Positions 19,354-28,642 of a stretch of 64,000 nucleotides of DNA are shown piece after piece (the stretch's first letter is position 1; every line of letters starts with the position of its first letter). Under the pieces are notes generated by a model. It made no database searches. It saw nothing but the letters and a program-made list of their open reading frames with translations, and was not told the origin of the DNA. Source of the DNA: CAYXDO01 sp964463485 (GTDB taxonomy: Bacteria > Myxococcota > Kuafuiibacteriia > Kuafuiibacteriales > Kuafuiibacteriaceae); assembly GCA_964463485.1 (NCBI GenBank), contig CAYXDO010000011.1:50528-114527 (forward strand). The letters are read 5' to 3'. The position numbers and the translations under genes are program-made.

Positions 19354-20542
19354 TGAGCACGAGCGCGACGACTGCATAGACCGGCCATCTTCGCGAAGGC
19401 GCGAGCTCCGCGGGAATGCGAATGTCGCGTGTGAGCGTCAACGCATGCCGGGCGGGCGGTAGCGGAGGCACGTCGAGCACCGTCGCGTGAGACGCGGCGG
19501 GCTTTTCGGAGGACGCGGATTTGGACGCGATGTGTCCGTCGGAGGTCCAACGCACGGGCTCGGACCCGGCGACGGCGGACGCGCTCTTTACCACGGGCTG
19601 GTCGAGCTCATCGTCGGGCGTGACACCGGCGCCGTCCAGCCACTCTCGGATCGCGCGCCACTCTTCTTGTCCTTCGCGCGCCTGGCACTCCGGCGTCGCT
19701 TCCAGCGCCCGCAACATCTCCGCAGCGTTCCGGTACCGCATGCTGCGGTCACACGCGAGGCCCTTCTCGAGGACCTCGAGCACCGATCGCGACACCCGAC
19801 CCGCGAGCTCGTCGTCGATCTCCGGAGGGTCGAACACGGTTCGCAAGAGCTCCTTGGCTCCTGCCAACTTCGGCCAAGGAGGTCGGCCCGCGATCGCCTC
19901 GAAGATCACCGCGCTGGCGGAGAAGACGTCCGTGCGTTCGTCGAGGAACTCGTTGAGCTTGTGCTCGGGCGACATGTAACGGGAAGTGCCGATCACTTTG
20001 CCAATCTGCGTGATGGCTGGCCCCAGCACGTCTTTGGCGATCCCCAAATCGATCAGGACGGGCCGGCCCTCCAACGTGAGCACGATGTTGTTGGGCGTGA
20101 CGTCGCGGTGAAGCACCGGCCGATGCGCGCCCGAGTCATCGACGTAAGCATGCATCGCGGAGAGCGCACCGAGGAGCCCTTTGGCGATCGACAAACACAC
20201 GTCTACGCCCGGGCGCTTCGAAGCGTGTTCGAGCACACGGCTGAGGTTGTAGCCTCGCACGTGCTCGAGCACGATGTACCGACAGTCTCCGACGCGGCCG
20301 TATTCGAGAAACCGAATCAGATTCGGATGCCTGGCCTTGGATGCGACCTGCGCCTCGAGCTCCAAGCGCCTCGCGAACTCTTCGTTCGTCGCGAGCTCTG
20401 GCCTTATTCGTTTGACTACAAATCGTTGTTCCGGTGCCTCGGACCGATGCGCGACGTAGACCTCGGCCGTTCCACCTACGCCGAGAAGCTGGTCGAGGAC
20501 GAAGGGGCCGAACGTCGGTGCCCGACTCGTCGTCACGGTCAC
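19322..20542 (-). CDS. Transmembrane Ser/Thr protein kinase (Hanks type)
   Basis: 406 residues from GTG 20542, which overlaps the TGA of the upstream lipoprotein gene (GTGA); the frame extends upstream but as Arg-rich shadow of that gene. Gly loop LLGVGGTAEVYVA, catalytic Lys44 (RFVVKRI), HRDVTPNNIV, DLG in place of DFG (VLIDLGIAKD), and the YMSPEH activation segment indicate an active kinase. A Ser/Pro/Ala-rich linker leads to a single C-terminal membrane helix (WPVYAVVALVLIIVALAF) with almost nothing beyond it, so no sensor domain is present. It is a typical myxobacterial tail-anchored kinase. Targets are unknown; the co-encoded lipoprotein is the obvious candidate partner. Confidence 0.92.
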   Translation of the reverse strand: MTVTTSRAPTFGPFVLDQLLGVGGTAEVYVAHRSEAPEQRFVVKRIRPELATNEEFARRLELEAQVASKARHPNLIRFLEYGRVGDCRYIVLEHVRGYNLSRVLEHASKRPGVDVCLSIAKGLLGALSAMHAYVDDSGAHRPVLHRDVTPNNIVLTLEGRPVLIDLGIAKDVLGPAITQIGKVIGTSRYMSPEHKLNEFLDERTDVFSASAVIFEAIAGRPPWPKLAGAKELLRTVFDPPEIDDELAGRVSRSVLEVLEKGLACDRSMRYRNAAEMLRALEATPECQAREGQEEWRAIREWLDGAGVTPDDELDQPVVKSASAVAGSEPVRWTSDGHIASKSASSEKPAASHATVLDVPPLPPARHALTLTRDIRIPAELAPSRRWPVYAVVALVLIIVALAFLLR

Positions 20543-20934
20543 TGGGAGTCCAAGGGTCGATCGGAGAGCCTCACCGCGACGAGCCCCCGGATCGAATCGT
20601 ACTCGACGACGTGGCAGAGGTACTGGAGCGGTTGGGCCTCGGCGGTGAGCGAGTACGCGACGAGCGTGACTTTTTCGGCCTCGATCGTCTCGTCGAACTC
20701 GAGCGTTCGAGGCGCGCCGCTGGAACGTTCCCAACGCCGCTCGAGGGGCGCCTTGATCGTTGCCACCGAGGCCAGGCTCACGCCCGTGCACGATTGTGAC
20801 GCGTCAGGAAACAGTCCCACCACGAGCGTCTCGGCTCTCGCAGAAAGGCCGCGGACTTCGATCGAGAGGCCGCGGGATTCCGCGCCACCACACGCGGCCA
20901 TGACGCAGGCGAGCGCCAGGAGCACTCCACGCAT
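20539..20934 (-). CDS. Small lipoprotein
   Basis: 131 residues with signal and lipobox MRGVLLALACVMAACGG. The mature part is beta-rich (LSIEVRGLSARAETLVVGLF, EAEKVTLVAYSLTAEAQPLQ) with two cysteines beyond the lipobox, and looks like one small sandwich domain. No family is recognised. It is translationally coupled (GTGA overlap) to the Ser/Thr kinase downstream, hinting that it works with or is regulated by that kinase. Confidence 0.75.
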   Translation of the reverse strand: MRGVLLALACVMAACGGAESRGLSIEVRGLSARAETLVVGLFPDASQSCTGVSLASVATIKAPLERRWERSSGAPRTLEFDETIEAEKVTLVAYSLTAEAQPLQYLCHVVEYDSIRGLVAVRLSDRPLDSQ

Positions 20935-21052
20935 TGCCTGGGAGAATCAGCCCCCTTGCTCGGCTTCGCAAGAGCTTCAGTTTCCTCCTGACCCTCGCTT
21001 CCACCGTACCTGCGCGCTTTCTCGCGAGCGTGTCCGCTGCTAGGTTCTTCAG

Positions 21053-22690
21053 GTGCTCTCGCTGGTCTTCTTCACAGCGCTCCTCGGCGCACCCACCGAC
21101 GACCCTGAGGACGCGAAGAAGCCGCGCGTCGAGGAAGGCCCGCGCATCGTCATGCCAGGAACCAAGGAAGATCTGTCGAAGTTCGACAAGTCTCCCGAGC
21201 AGCTTCGAAGCGAAGAAGAAGCCAAGGAAGAAGCGCGGTTGTCCGCGTGGCTCGAAGTCTCCTCCGAGCCGGCGCCCACCCTCGCGATCGGCCGAGGAGA
21301 CGCCCGCTTCGTACGTGTCGACGTTCCGATCAAACGCAGGCCGAACGGCCCGATTTTCTGGCGTGTCCTGTCCGAAGCGCAGGACGGCGCGGTGGTCTCG
21401 CCGTGGATCGAGTCCCTCTCCTTCGTCGAGGAAAAGAAGCGACTCTTCGCGCGCGGACGCTACGCGCTCTTGGTCGAGCCCAACGCCAAGCCCCGTGCCT
21501 CATTTGCCGGAAAAATCGAAATCCGCGAAAAAGACACTTGGAGCGTGATCGGCGAGGCCCGCATCGTCGCGACTGTCGAAGTCAAACCGGCTGAGTACAA
21601 CGCGGCCGAAGTGGAAGACCTCCGACGAGCGTACGGCATCTTCTCGACCAAGGCCCGCAACGCCCTCGACCGCCTACCCGAGCTTTCCGCTTACTTGCGC
21701 GTCGACGGAATGGACGGACCTCCCGCGTCCACGAGCTCGGAGTCTCTGCCGAAAGTCGAAGCTTTTCTCGCCGCTCGTGTGCGTGCCGCCATCGCCGAAC
21801 GACGCCTGCGCGCGGCCGCCGACGGCACCGATCCGACCGTGGCCGAACAAGCCGTGCTCGCGCTCGGATCGCTCCGCAAGTCGACCGAAGGCTCCAACGC
21901 GGGTGCCGCCGCCGATCGCCGCTCGAACGCCGAGAACCTCGCGATCGCCCGCAAGCTCGTGGACGCGCTGTCGTTCGAAGAAGCCGAGCTCCTGCTCACT
22001 CGCCTGCGAACTCGGGGACAGATGATCCAGTCGGAGCTCGAAGAAGTCCTGCTCTTGCTGGGCGCGGTCTACTCGGCCAAAGGCCTCGACGATCGCGCCA
22101 AAAAAGCGTTCGGGCAGGCGCTCTGCTTGAACCCCGCGGCCAAATCACCTTCGAGCCGACCTCCGATGTCGCGAGCCTTCGAGGCGGTGCGCGTCACCGA
22201 GCCTTGCCCCGAGGGTGTGAAGCCCAAAGAACCGCGCGCCGTGTTGGTGTCCGATCCGCGCGGTACCCACCTCGACGTCTCGATCGCGTTCGGTCCCGAC
22301 CCTCACGAGCTCGTGTCGGGAGGCGAGATCGACATCTTCGGGCCCGGCGGCGACGTCATGCTCAAAGCCTCTTCGCGGGCCGAAGGTTCCGTGCTCTCTG
22401 CACGCTTCGAGCTCACCGAGTCCATCGCGAACGACATCCGCTCGCGAGTGCTCGCCCGAATCGTCGCCAAGGAAATCTCTGGAATCTCGGTCTTCTCGCT
22501 AGGCACCGAGCAGCCCCTCAGCATCGACGTCGAACGCGCCGAGAAACCTTCGACGGTCTCCACGATGCCCTGGTGGATCTGGGTCGCCGGAGGCGCAGGG
22601 ATCATCGGTATCTCGGCCATCGTCGTGGCCGCGGCCTCTGGCTCTGACTCCGGATCGAGAGCGATTGGACCGGTCGGAGTGACTTTCTGA
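21053..22690 (+). CDS. Secreted/membrane TPR-like protein of unknown function
   Basis: 545 residues from GTG 21053 (CAGG just upstream). A short signal-like start (LSLVFFTALLGAP) is followed by an acidic linker, a beta domain (~70-180), an Ala/Arg helical region (~180-330) with TPR-like LLLLGAVYSAKGLDDRAKKA, a second beta domain (SDPRGTHLDVSIAFGPDPHE), and a C-terminal membrane helix (WWIWVAGGAGIIGISAIVV). This arrangement of periplasmic TPR with a terminal helix and short tail recurs in Myxococcota, often beside kinases. Its stop is only 4 bp from the convergent CehA-type gene. No enzymatic motif is seen. Confidence 0.75.
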   Translation: MLSLVFFTALLGAPTDDPEDAKKPRVEEGPRIVMPGTKEDLSKFDKSPEQLRSEEEAKEEARLSAWLEVSSEPAPTLAIGRGDARFVRVDVPIKRRPNGPIFWRVLSEAQDGAVVSPWIESLSFVEEKKRLFARGRYALLVEPNAKPRASFAGKIEIREKDTWSVIGEARIVATVEVKPAEYNAAEVEDLRRAYGIFSTKARNALDRLPELSAYLRVDGMDGPPASTSSESLPKVEAFLAARVRAAIAERRLRAAADGTDPTVAEQAVLALGSLRKSTEGSNAGAAADRRSNAENLAIARKLVDALSFEEAELLLTRLRTRGQMIQSELEEVLLLLGAVYSAKGLDDRAKKAFGQALCLNPAAKSPSSRPPMSRAFEAVRVTEPCPEGVKPKEPRAVLVSDPRGTHLDVSIAFGPDPHELVSGGEIDIFGPGGDVMLKASSRAEGSVLSARFELTESIANDIRSRVLARIVAKEISGISVFSLGTEQPLSIDVERAEKPSTVSTMPWWIWVAGGAGIIGISAIVVAAASGSDSGSRAIGPVGVTF

Positions 22691-22694
22691 CTCG

Positions 22695-25151
22695 TCAGGG
22701 AACGTCGACGTCGATGGGGTTCGTCACGGCGATCGTCAAATCATCGATCACCGGTAAGCTCGGTCGATCCGAGCGCACGACCGCGATGAAGAAGGTGTCC
22801 GCCGAGGCCGTAGCGGTGAACGTGTGCCGGAAACGAACCGCCGGGATCGCGACCGTGGCCGTGTCCACGGACTCCACGGACCGAGTGGCGATGAGTTGCC
22901 CTTCCTGAAAAATCTCGACTCGATCGAGCGCCAACCACCCGGGAGCCTGCACCTCGACGTCGAGCTTCACCGGGCCGCTCGCCCGAAGCACCTCGCCGAC
23001 CTCCGCCGACGACGAGCCTGCCTTGGCCGAGAATGACACGAAGGGCCCAGTCGACGCTACGACGCGACCCTCCCGTAGGCCCTGCCACACCGGGGACAGC
23101 TCGATCGGCTGAGTATCCGGAGCCTTGGTGAAGGTGCGGGCGTAGCCAATTCCAGAGTAGGCCCCATGCGCATCGGAGACCCCCGTCGCGGTCATCCGAA
23201 CTCCGGCCTTGCGCAACGCCACCATATCCGTGAATAGCGCATCGAACTCATCGAACAGCTTGCCGTTCAGGACCTCGAACGCATCCGCTCTGGGCCAAGT
23301 CTTCTCGCTTCGACCGGTGCGCGGATCCAGCCGCAGGTAGTCGAACACACCCTGCTGAAAGCGGGGGTGGTTGATTTGGACGATCTCCGCACCCGATCCG
23401 TAGAGCTTCTCGGTCAGCTCGTGAGGCTCGAGCATGCCCCCGTAGACTCCTTCCGCCGAGTACTTGAACCAAGGGATCGCGAAGTAACGGGGCGGTGACT
23501 CCGCGACCAAGGGAAAGCTGTTGATGTGGCCCCACAGCGGCGACGCCTCCATGCCGGTGGCCGTCGTGAGCTTGGCGTCCAGTCCCACGCGCTCGAGCAA
23601 CGGCCGATAGTCGGTGACGATATCGTGGTCGGTCGACACCAAGAGGTCCAAGCCCTCGGCCACCGCGCCGAGCACACGCAAACGTCGGTCCGCATCGGCA
23701 TCGAGACTCTTTGATCCATGAACGTGAAAGTCACCTGCGACCCAGCCCCTCGAGTCCACCACGGTACGAAGCACCGGAGCCACGTTCGCGACCTCATCGG
23801 ATTCGACGGTGACGTCACTCACCCACAAGTCACACTCTGGTCCATGAGAAACCACGATCGTATACTCACCCGCGGGCACGCTGAATTCCTCTTCGGGCTG
23901 AACATACAGCCGGAGAAGCCTGGGCCCCGTGACTCGGGCGCCATGGCCGGCGAACAAGGTCACGAGCCCGGCGGTCGCTCCCATCGAGCCGCCGTCGAGC
24001 CCGAGCAGCTCGGGGGTCACTCGGATGAGTCCGAGCTCCGGCGTGTCGAGGCGAACCTTCGACGCCACAGGCACGTCGAATTCAACCGAGCTCGACGCCC
24101 GATCGCCCACCTGCACCGTCGCCGAATAGTGCCCTGGTGGGAGGGACACGCGGCCACCCCCGCCGTCGATGCTCACCGACGTCGCCGACCGATTTCCCTC
24201 CGGGAGTCCGAGATCGTCGACAGTGACCCGAAAACGCTCACCTTCCATGGGCGATGGCCTCGACAGCTCGAGCTCCACGTCGTGTCGAACCTCGGAGGTC
24301 GACGGCATGATTCGCCGCATCTCCGCGATGGCCGATTCGACGTCGCCACTCCCGAGGCTCACGAAGAAGCGCTCTTCCCTCGTCCCTCCAGTGACCAGAG
24401 TTCGAGTTTCCGTCGTGAGCGGTACGACCTCCGCGAGCGCAGAGATCGGAGAGAGCTCCCCGGTCTTGCGCTCCCCGGTCATGCGGTAGAGCACGAAGCT
24501 CGTGTCCGACGCCGGAGACGCTGCGGCAAAGTACGGAATCTCCGAGTCGGCCGCTCCGACCTCCCAACCTTCTCCCTCCACGAACCCATCGAGTGAGTCG
24601 CCCGGAATGACGACCAGACCGCATTGGAGCTCGCGGGAGCCGCTGAGCTTCACGTCCCTGCCTCGCACGATGATTTCGAGAGTGCGACCGGAAGGGGGCA
24701 GAACGTAGTCGACACTCATCTCCAAGTCGAGGGGCTGAGTTTTGAGGATCGTGTCGAGCAACGGGATGCCGCGATCCGGTCCGGTGAGGCGAAGAACAGC
24801 CGGGGCACCGCTTCGTCCGTCGTCGATGATCTCAGCCTTCGTGGGCGCAATGGCCCGCAAGTCGCACTGCGCGAAAATCTCCTGGAGTCGGTCGTCCTGA
24901 CTTCCGGCGACCACTGCGTCGACGAGTGACCCGCCGAAGGTCGAAAAACCCGTGCCCGAGCTCGCTGCCTGGACGACGAACCGAACCTCGTCGTTCGTGA
25001 GGAGAAAATCGCCGACCCGCCCTGCTTCTTCCCGGCCCCGAACGGCATCTTCGACGCGAGAGATGGGCGCAAGTCGAGGGGACCCGCTCGGAGCGTCGGA
25101 CGTGCAGGCAAGGAGCAAGCAGGGGGTCAAAGCCACCCGGCGGAACCGCAT
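22695..25151 (-). CDS. CehA/McbA-family PHP-domain metallohydrolase lipoprotein
   Basis: 818 residues. The N-terminus (MRFRRVALTPCLLLAC) gives a lipobox LLAC. The first ~470 residues are beta-rich modules, including carbohydrate-binding-like stretches. The C-terminal ~330 residues are a PHP domain with its metal ligands: DFHVHGSKSLDAD, VSTDHDIVTDY, the NHP of VQINHPRFQQ, and SDAHGAYSGIG. CehA-like members are phosphoesterases or hydrolases; the natural substrate here is unknown. The lipid anchor puts the enzyme in the periplasm or on the surface. Compared with cytoplasmic PHP enzymes it is much longer because of the N-terminal modules. Confidence 0.88.
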   Translation of the reverse strand: MRFRRVALTPCLLLACTSDAPSGSPRLAPISRVEDAVRGREEAGRVGDFLLTNDEVRFVVQAASSGTGFSTFGGSLVDAVVAGSQDDRLQEIFAQCDLRAIAPTKAEIIDDGRSGAPAVLRLTGPDRGIPLLDTILKTQPLDLEMSVDYVLPPSGRTLEIIVRGRDVKLSGSRELQCGLVVIPGDSLDGFVEGEGWEVGAADSEIPYFAAASPASDTSFVLYRMTGERKTGELSPISALAEVVPLTTETRTLVTGGTREERFFVSLGSGDVESAIAEMRRIMPSTSEVRHDVELELSRPSPMEGERFRVTVDDLGLPEGNRSATSVSIDGGGGRVSLPPGHYSATVQVGDRASSSVEFDVPVASKVRLDTPELGLIRVTPELLGLDGGSMGATAGLVTLFAGHGARVTGPRLLRLYVQPEEEFSVPAGEYTIVVSHGPECDLWVSDVTVESDEVANVAPVLRTVVDSRGWVAGDFHVHGSKSLDADADRRLRVLGAVAEGLDLLVSTDHDIVTDYRPLLERVGLDAKLTTATGMEASPLWGHINSFPLVAESPPRYFAIPWFKYSAEGVYGGMLEPHELTEKLYGSGAEIVQINHPRFQQGVFDYLRLDPRTGRSEKTWPRADAFEVLNGKLFDEFDALFTDMVALRKAGVRMTATGVSDAHGAYSGIGYARTFTKAPDTQPIELSPVWQGLREGRVVASTGPFVSFSAKAGSSSAEVGEVLRASGPVKLDVEVQAPGWLALDRVEIFQEGQLIATRSVESVDTATVAIPAVRFRHTFTATASADTFFIAVVRSDRPSLPVIDDLTIAVTNPIDVDVP

Positions 25152-25222
25152 CGCTCACCCTTGCACCAAACACCCGACGTTTGGGAAGCCCCACGAGAGC
25201 GGCTTGTGACTGCTGCCACCAC

Positions 25223-26707
25223 ATGCAACACTGGCTGAGCGTGCGAACTCGGTGGGCCATCGCCGGGCAACTCTCGGCTCTTGCGAGCGTCCTTTGCGGC
25301 GTCTCCTGTTACTCGCAGAACACGGCCAGCTTCGAAGGTATCGAACGCTACTCATCGGGTGTGGTCTTCGCAAACAAGCCGAGCGGTGCGCGGGCGCTCG
25401 CGTTCTCGGTGGCGTCGCTGAAAGAGGATCCGATCGACCTCGGGGACGCCGAAGTGCAAGCGGCCAGTTTGTACGAGAAGAGCCTGGCCGAGCTCGGGCT
25501 GCCCGAAGGTGAGCTCCCGCCCGCCTTGGACGGCCTCCTCGCTTGGGAGACTCCACCTCCGGACGCCGCCTACGCACAGAGCGCGGTGGGCTCCTCTTGG
25601 GACCGCGTCGAAGCGCGGCCGCCGGCCTCCAGATTTTGGATTCGCGGTCTGCGACCAAGGACCGCGCCATGCCCGCCCCATCGCGGCTTCGAGATTCGAT
25701 TCCTTCCGTTTCCGCGCGGTGACGCTGGCTGGGTCACCAATCAGGTCCGGCTCGAGGACGGCTCGATGTTCGTCCCGGAGGCTGATGGCGGACAGGGGTT
25801 CTTCAATCGCGTGACACGAGAGGGCGTGAACCCACTCCAGAACATGCCAGACGACCTGCCGCACGACGCCATCATCGACGACGGACAAGGCGGGATTCTG
25901 GCGGCCAGCTGCCCCGAAGACTCACTCGTGCGCTATGTCCCCGAGGATCTCCAGGCCAATCGCTTTCGCGTCGAAGGCACCGGCCGTTGCACGCTCTCGC
26001 ACACCGATCCCGAGGCCGTCGTGCGACTCTCCAGCGGCTGGGTCGGCTCACAGCTCGAAATCTTCGGCCTGGGTCGCAACTCCCGACTCATTCAGTACGG
26101 CCCCACCTTGGAACCCATCAAAAGAGTCGAGCTGAGCCTCGGCCTCCTCATCTACGATCAGCTGACCTGGGCAGGTCCCGGAGAGGTCTTTGTTCCGGTA
26201 CACGGTCGACTAGGATGGTACCGAGACAACACGATCATCGACGCGTCCCTCCCATTCTTCGAACCGGGGGAGCCACCAAGTGTCACTCGCGGCGCAGGAC
26301 GCAATGACGGAGCCACTCTCTTGATCACCGAGGCCGGTCCAGGCGGTCGCAAGGCTGGCATTTATGTCTACGAGTCGTTCACCGGTCGCTTTTCACTGTC
26401 CGAGTTGGAAGGGGACGTAGGCATGATCATGAACATGACCGATCTCGGCGATGGCAACTTCATCTACGTAGGACAGAACGGCAGAATGGGGTTCTACTCA
26501 GCTTCGTATGGGTTCTGTCCGCTCGACATCGCGGAGGCAGAGCTCGATCTGTCACGAACTTCGCTGGATGAGGAGGAAGGCCGGACCCTGTTCCTGAGTA
26601 GCACTCTTTACAACGCGGTTCGCTCGGGGCCCGACGAGTTCTCGTTGCTCAATGCCCTTCGCAACGCTCCAGGAAAGTACGTTTTCTGGCTGACGATCTC
26701 GCGGTGA
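25223..26707 (+). CDS. Secreted protein of unknown function, propeller-like
   Basis: 494 residues from ATG 25223; a start at 25181 would add a Cys-rich stretch without signal character. A hydrophobic segment ending VLCGVSCYSQ suggests export, possibly as a lipoprotein with an imperfect lipobox. The rest is beta-rich with repeated short motifs such as GDAGWVTNQVRLEDGSMFVP, SGWVGSQLEIFGLGRN and GDGNFIYVGQNGRMGFY, which fit propeller blades. No catalytic residues can be named. It is divergent from the CehA-type gene (71 bp apart) and convergent with dapB. Confidence 0.65.
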   Translation: MQHWLSVRTRWAIAGQLSALASVLCGVSCYSQNTASFEGIERYSSGVVFANKPSGARALAFSVASLKEDPIDLGDAEVQAASLYEKSLAELGLPEGELPPALDGLLAWETPPPDAAYAQSAVGSSWDRVEARPPASRFWIRGLRPRTAPCPPHRGFEIRFLPFPRGDAGWVTNQVRLEDGSMFVPEADGGQGFFNRVTREGVNPLQNMPDDLPHDAIIDDGQGGILAASCPEDSLVRYVPEDLQANRFRVEGTGRCTLSHTDPEAVVRLSSGWVGSQLEIFGLGRNSRLIQYGPTLEPIKRVELSLGLLIYDQLTWAGPGEVFVPVHGRLGWYRDNTIIDASLPFFEPGEPPSVTRGAGRNDGATLLITEAGPGGRKAGIYVYESFTGRFSLSELEGDVGMIMNMTDLGDGNFIYVGQNGRMGFYSASYGFCPLDIAEAELDLSRTSLDEEEGRTLFLSSTLYNAVRSGPDEFSLLNALRNAPGKYVFWLTISR

Positions 26708-26730
26708 ACCGCGGCGAGCGCAGCGAGCCT

Positions 26731-26748
26731 GCGCCGATCAATCGGCGC
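26731..26748. terminator. Inverted repeat between convergent genes
   Basis: GCGCCGAT at 26731-26738 and ATCGGCGC at 26741-26748 form a perfect 8-bp dyad (7-bp stem with a TCAA loop), midway between the stop at 26707 (+) and the dapB stop at 26761 (-). No T-run follows on either strand, so a bidirectional terminator is plausible but not shown. Confidence 0.4.
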
Positions 26749-26760
26749 CTGAGTCCGCGA

Positions 26761-27561
26761 TCAAGGCCGGCAGGACGAATCGGGCGAGCGTCCGAGTAAC
26801 ACGTCGCTCATTCCATATCGACCGGCCGGCCGGGAAGCGTCAGCCAGAAAACGAACCACCCGGACCGCTCCATCAGCAAAGACGTCCCGCGAGCTCGCTC
26901 GGTGGGTGAGCTCGAGTCGCTCCGATGGGCCGATGAGAAAAACCGTATGCTCTCCAACGATATCACCGCCGCGAATGGACGACATACCAATCTCGTCGGC
27001 CCCGCGCGGCCCTATCTCACCGGATCGAGCGAGGATGGCGTCCCGATCGGCGTCTCCGCCGCGAGCCTTGGCCGCCGCCCGGGCAAGCGCCCACGCCGTT
27101 CCACTCGGAGCGTCCCGCTTCTTGTTGTGATGAAGCTCGAGAATCTCCAGGTCGTAGCCCTCGAGCGCCGCAGCAGCCCGTTCGACGAGCTCCAAGAGGA
27201 CCGCGACGCCAAGCGATAGGTTCGGCGCCACCAACACCGGAATGGAGCGAGCGGCAGCCTCGATCGACTTCGATTCGGTGCTCGTCAAACCGGTCGTAGC
27301 AATCAGCGTCGGGACGCCCTCAGCCACCGCGCCCTCAAGTAACGAAACGACCGAGTCCCGGGGCACCGCCAACACCAACACTCTTCCGCGAACGATCACG
27401 GAGCTCGCATCGATCGAGACCTGCGCCGCGTGAGCGACCGTCTGGGAAGAGCTTCGGACCAGCGCGATGGGGCGACAGTCAGCCTCCTTCGAAAGGCGAG
27501 CCACGATCCGAGACCCGAGGCGACCGGCCGCTCCCGCAACCACGACCTCGAGGGTGCTCAC
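26761..27561 (-). CDS. dapB: 4-hydroxy-tetrahydrodipicolinate reductase
   Basis: 266 residues. It reduces hydroxy-tetrahydrodipicolinate in the diaminopimelate/lysine pathway, supplying peptidoglycan and lysine. The nucleotide-binding loop VVVAGAAGRLGSRI and the catalytic signature ELHHNKKRDAPSGTA are present. The segment normally reading GTTG is ATTGLT here. Its start overlaps the dapA stop by 4 nt, so the two enzymes are made together. Confidence 0.96.
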   Translation of the reverse strand: MSTLEVVVAGAAGRLGSRIVARLSKEADCRPIALVRSSSQTVAHAAQVSIDASSVIVRGRVLVLAVPRDSVVSLLEGAVAEGVPTLIATTGLTSTESKSIEAAARSIPVLVAPNLSLGVAVLLELVERAAAALEGYDLEILELHHNKKRDAPSGTAWALARAAAKARGGDADRDAILARSGEIGPRGADEIGMSSIRGGDIVGEHTVFLIGPSERLELTHRASSRDVFADGAVRVVRFLADASRPAGRYGMSDVLLGRSPDSSCRP

Positions 27562-28454
27562 TGCGCCGCGCTCTCCGACGCCTCGAACGCCGTCAACGCT
27601 GCGCGGACCTTCTTCACCACGTCCTCACTCGCGTCCACCAACGGCAATCGGAGGCGCGGCGAGCAAAGCCCGAGCAAGCCCATCGCCGCCTTGAGCGGGA
27701 TCGGGCTCGTGTCGCTGAACAAAGACTTGGCCAGCAATACGACTCGCTGATTGAGCTTCTGCGCCACCGCGAGATTTCCTGCTCGAGTCTCTCGCACGAT
27801 CTTCGCCGTGTCGCGCGGCAGCAGGTTCGACACCACGCTGATCACACCATGCCCACCGACCGCCACGAACCCCATGAACGAGAAGTCGTCCCCCGACAAA
27901 AAGTCGAACGGCCGGTCACCCACCAACGCGATCGTCTCGATCGCACGCTGCATGCTCGCCGTCGCGTCCTTGACGCCCGCGATCGCCCCCTTGTCTACCA
28001 GCCGAGCGATCGTCTCGGGCATGAGGTCGGTGACCGTTCGGCTCGGCACGTTGTACGCGATGATCGGCACACCAGTGGCCTCGTAGATCGCCAGAAAGTG
28101 CTGATACAGACCTTCCTGATTGGGCTTGTTGTAGTAAGGGCACACGACGAGCACGCCGTCGGCGCCAGCAGCCTTGGCCGCCTTGGTCTCCTCGATCGTC
28201 ACCTTGGTGGAGTTGCTCCCCGTACCGACGATCAACGGCACACGCCCACCTACGCGCGCCTTCGCGACCTCTAGGAGCCGCTGGCGCTCGGAAGTCGTCA
28301 CCGTCGGAGACTCACCCGTCGTGCCCGACAAGATGATGCCTTCGATTCCACCTGCCACCTGAAAGTCGACGAGACGCTCCACAGCCTTCTCATCGATACG
28401 ATCGTCGTCGGTGAACGGGGTGACCAAGGCAGTCATCGCGCCGCGGAAACTCAT
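27558..28454 (-). CDS. dapA: 4-hydroxy-tetrahydrodipicolinate synthase
   Basis: 298 residues, the standard length for this TIM-barrel aldolase, which condenses pyruvate with aspartate semialdehyde. The SGTTGESPT substrate loop, the Tyr of AYNVPSRT and the Schiff-base Lys in AGVKDATASM are present. It is the first enzyme of the dapA-dapB pair and lies 65 bp downstream of a small LptM-like lipoprotein gene. Confidence 0.97.
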   Translation of the reverse strand: MSFRGAMTALVTPFTDDDRIDEKAVERLVDFQVAGGIEGIILSGTTGESPTVTTSERQRLLEVAKARVGGRVPLIVGTGSNSTKVTIEETKAAKAAGADGVLVVCPYYNKPNQEGLYQHFLAIYEATGVPIIAYNVPSRTVTDLMPETIARLVDKGAIAGVKDATASMQRAIETIALVGDRPFDFLSGDDFSFMGFVAVGGHGVISVVSNLLPRDTAKIVRETRAGNLAVAQKLNQRVVLLAKSLFSDTSPIPLKAAMGLLGLCSPRLRLPLVDASEDVVKKVRAALTAFEASESAAQ

Positions 28455-28519
28455 GCGGCTGGTCTAGCACATCCGGCTCGGCCGAGCCTCGCCGTTGATG
28501 ATGCCTCGGTCAGAGTATG

Positions 28520-28642
28520 TCAGGGCGAGGTCGTCGAGGGCGAGGTCGTCGAGGTCGCCACAGGAAGCGGAGCCTTCGGCGCAGCTTTGATCCCGCAGCC
28601 GGCGAGGAGCAAAACGAAGAAGAGGGTTTTCAGGAGATTCAG
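28520..28642 (-). CDS. Tiny LptM/LppL-like lipoprotein (non-ATG start)
   Basis: About 40 residues. The frame encodes a short signal with lipobox (LLKTLFFVLLLAGCG) followed by IKAAPKAPLP and a Thr/Ser/Pro tail; the AGCG-x-K-x-P-x-x-P pattern is that of LptM (YifL)/LppL proteins. No ATG or GTG precedes the signal in a sensible place. The best start is a CTG at 28642 overlapping the TGA of the upstream outer-membrane protein gene (CTGA). Known synteny supports the call: LppL/LptM-type genes sit beside lysA or dapF in Pseudomonas and E. coli, and here the neighbours are dapA and dapB. Part of this frame is an opposite-phase extension of a longer Arg-rich ORF, which I do not believe. Confidence 0.6.
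   Translation of the reverse strand: MNLLKTLFFVLLLAGCGIKAAPKAPLPVATSTTSPSTTSP

Noticed and set aside
19487..21043. 518-codon open frame on the plus strand over the kinase and lipoprotein genes
   Set aside because: Shadow of the minus-strand kinase, whose catalytic motifs are intact; no start signal or domain.
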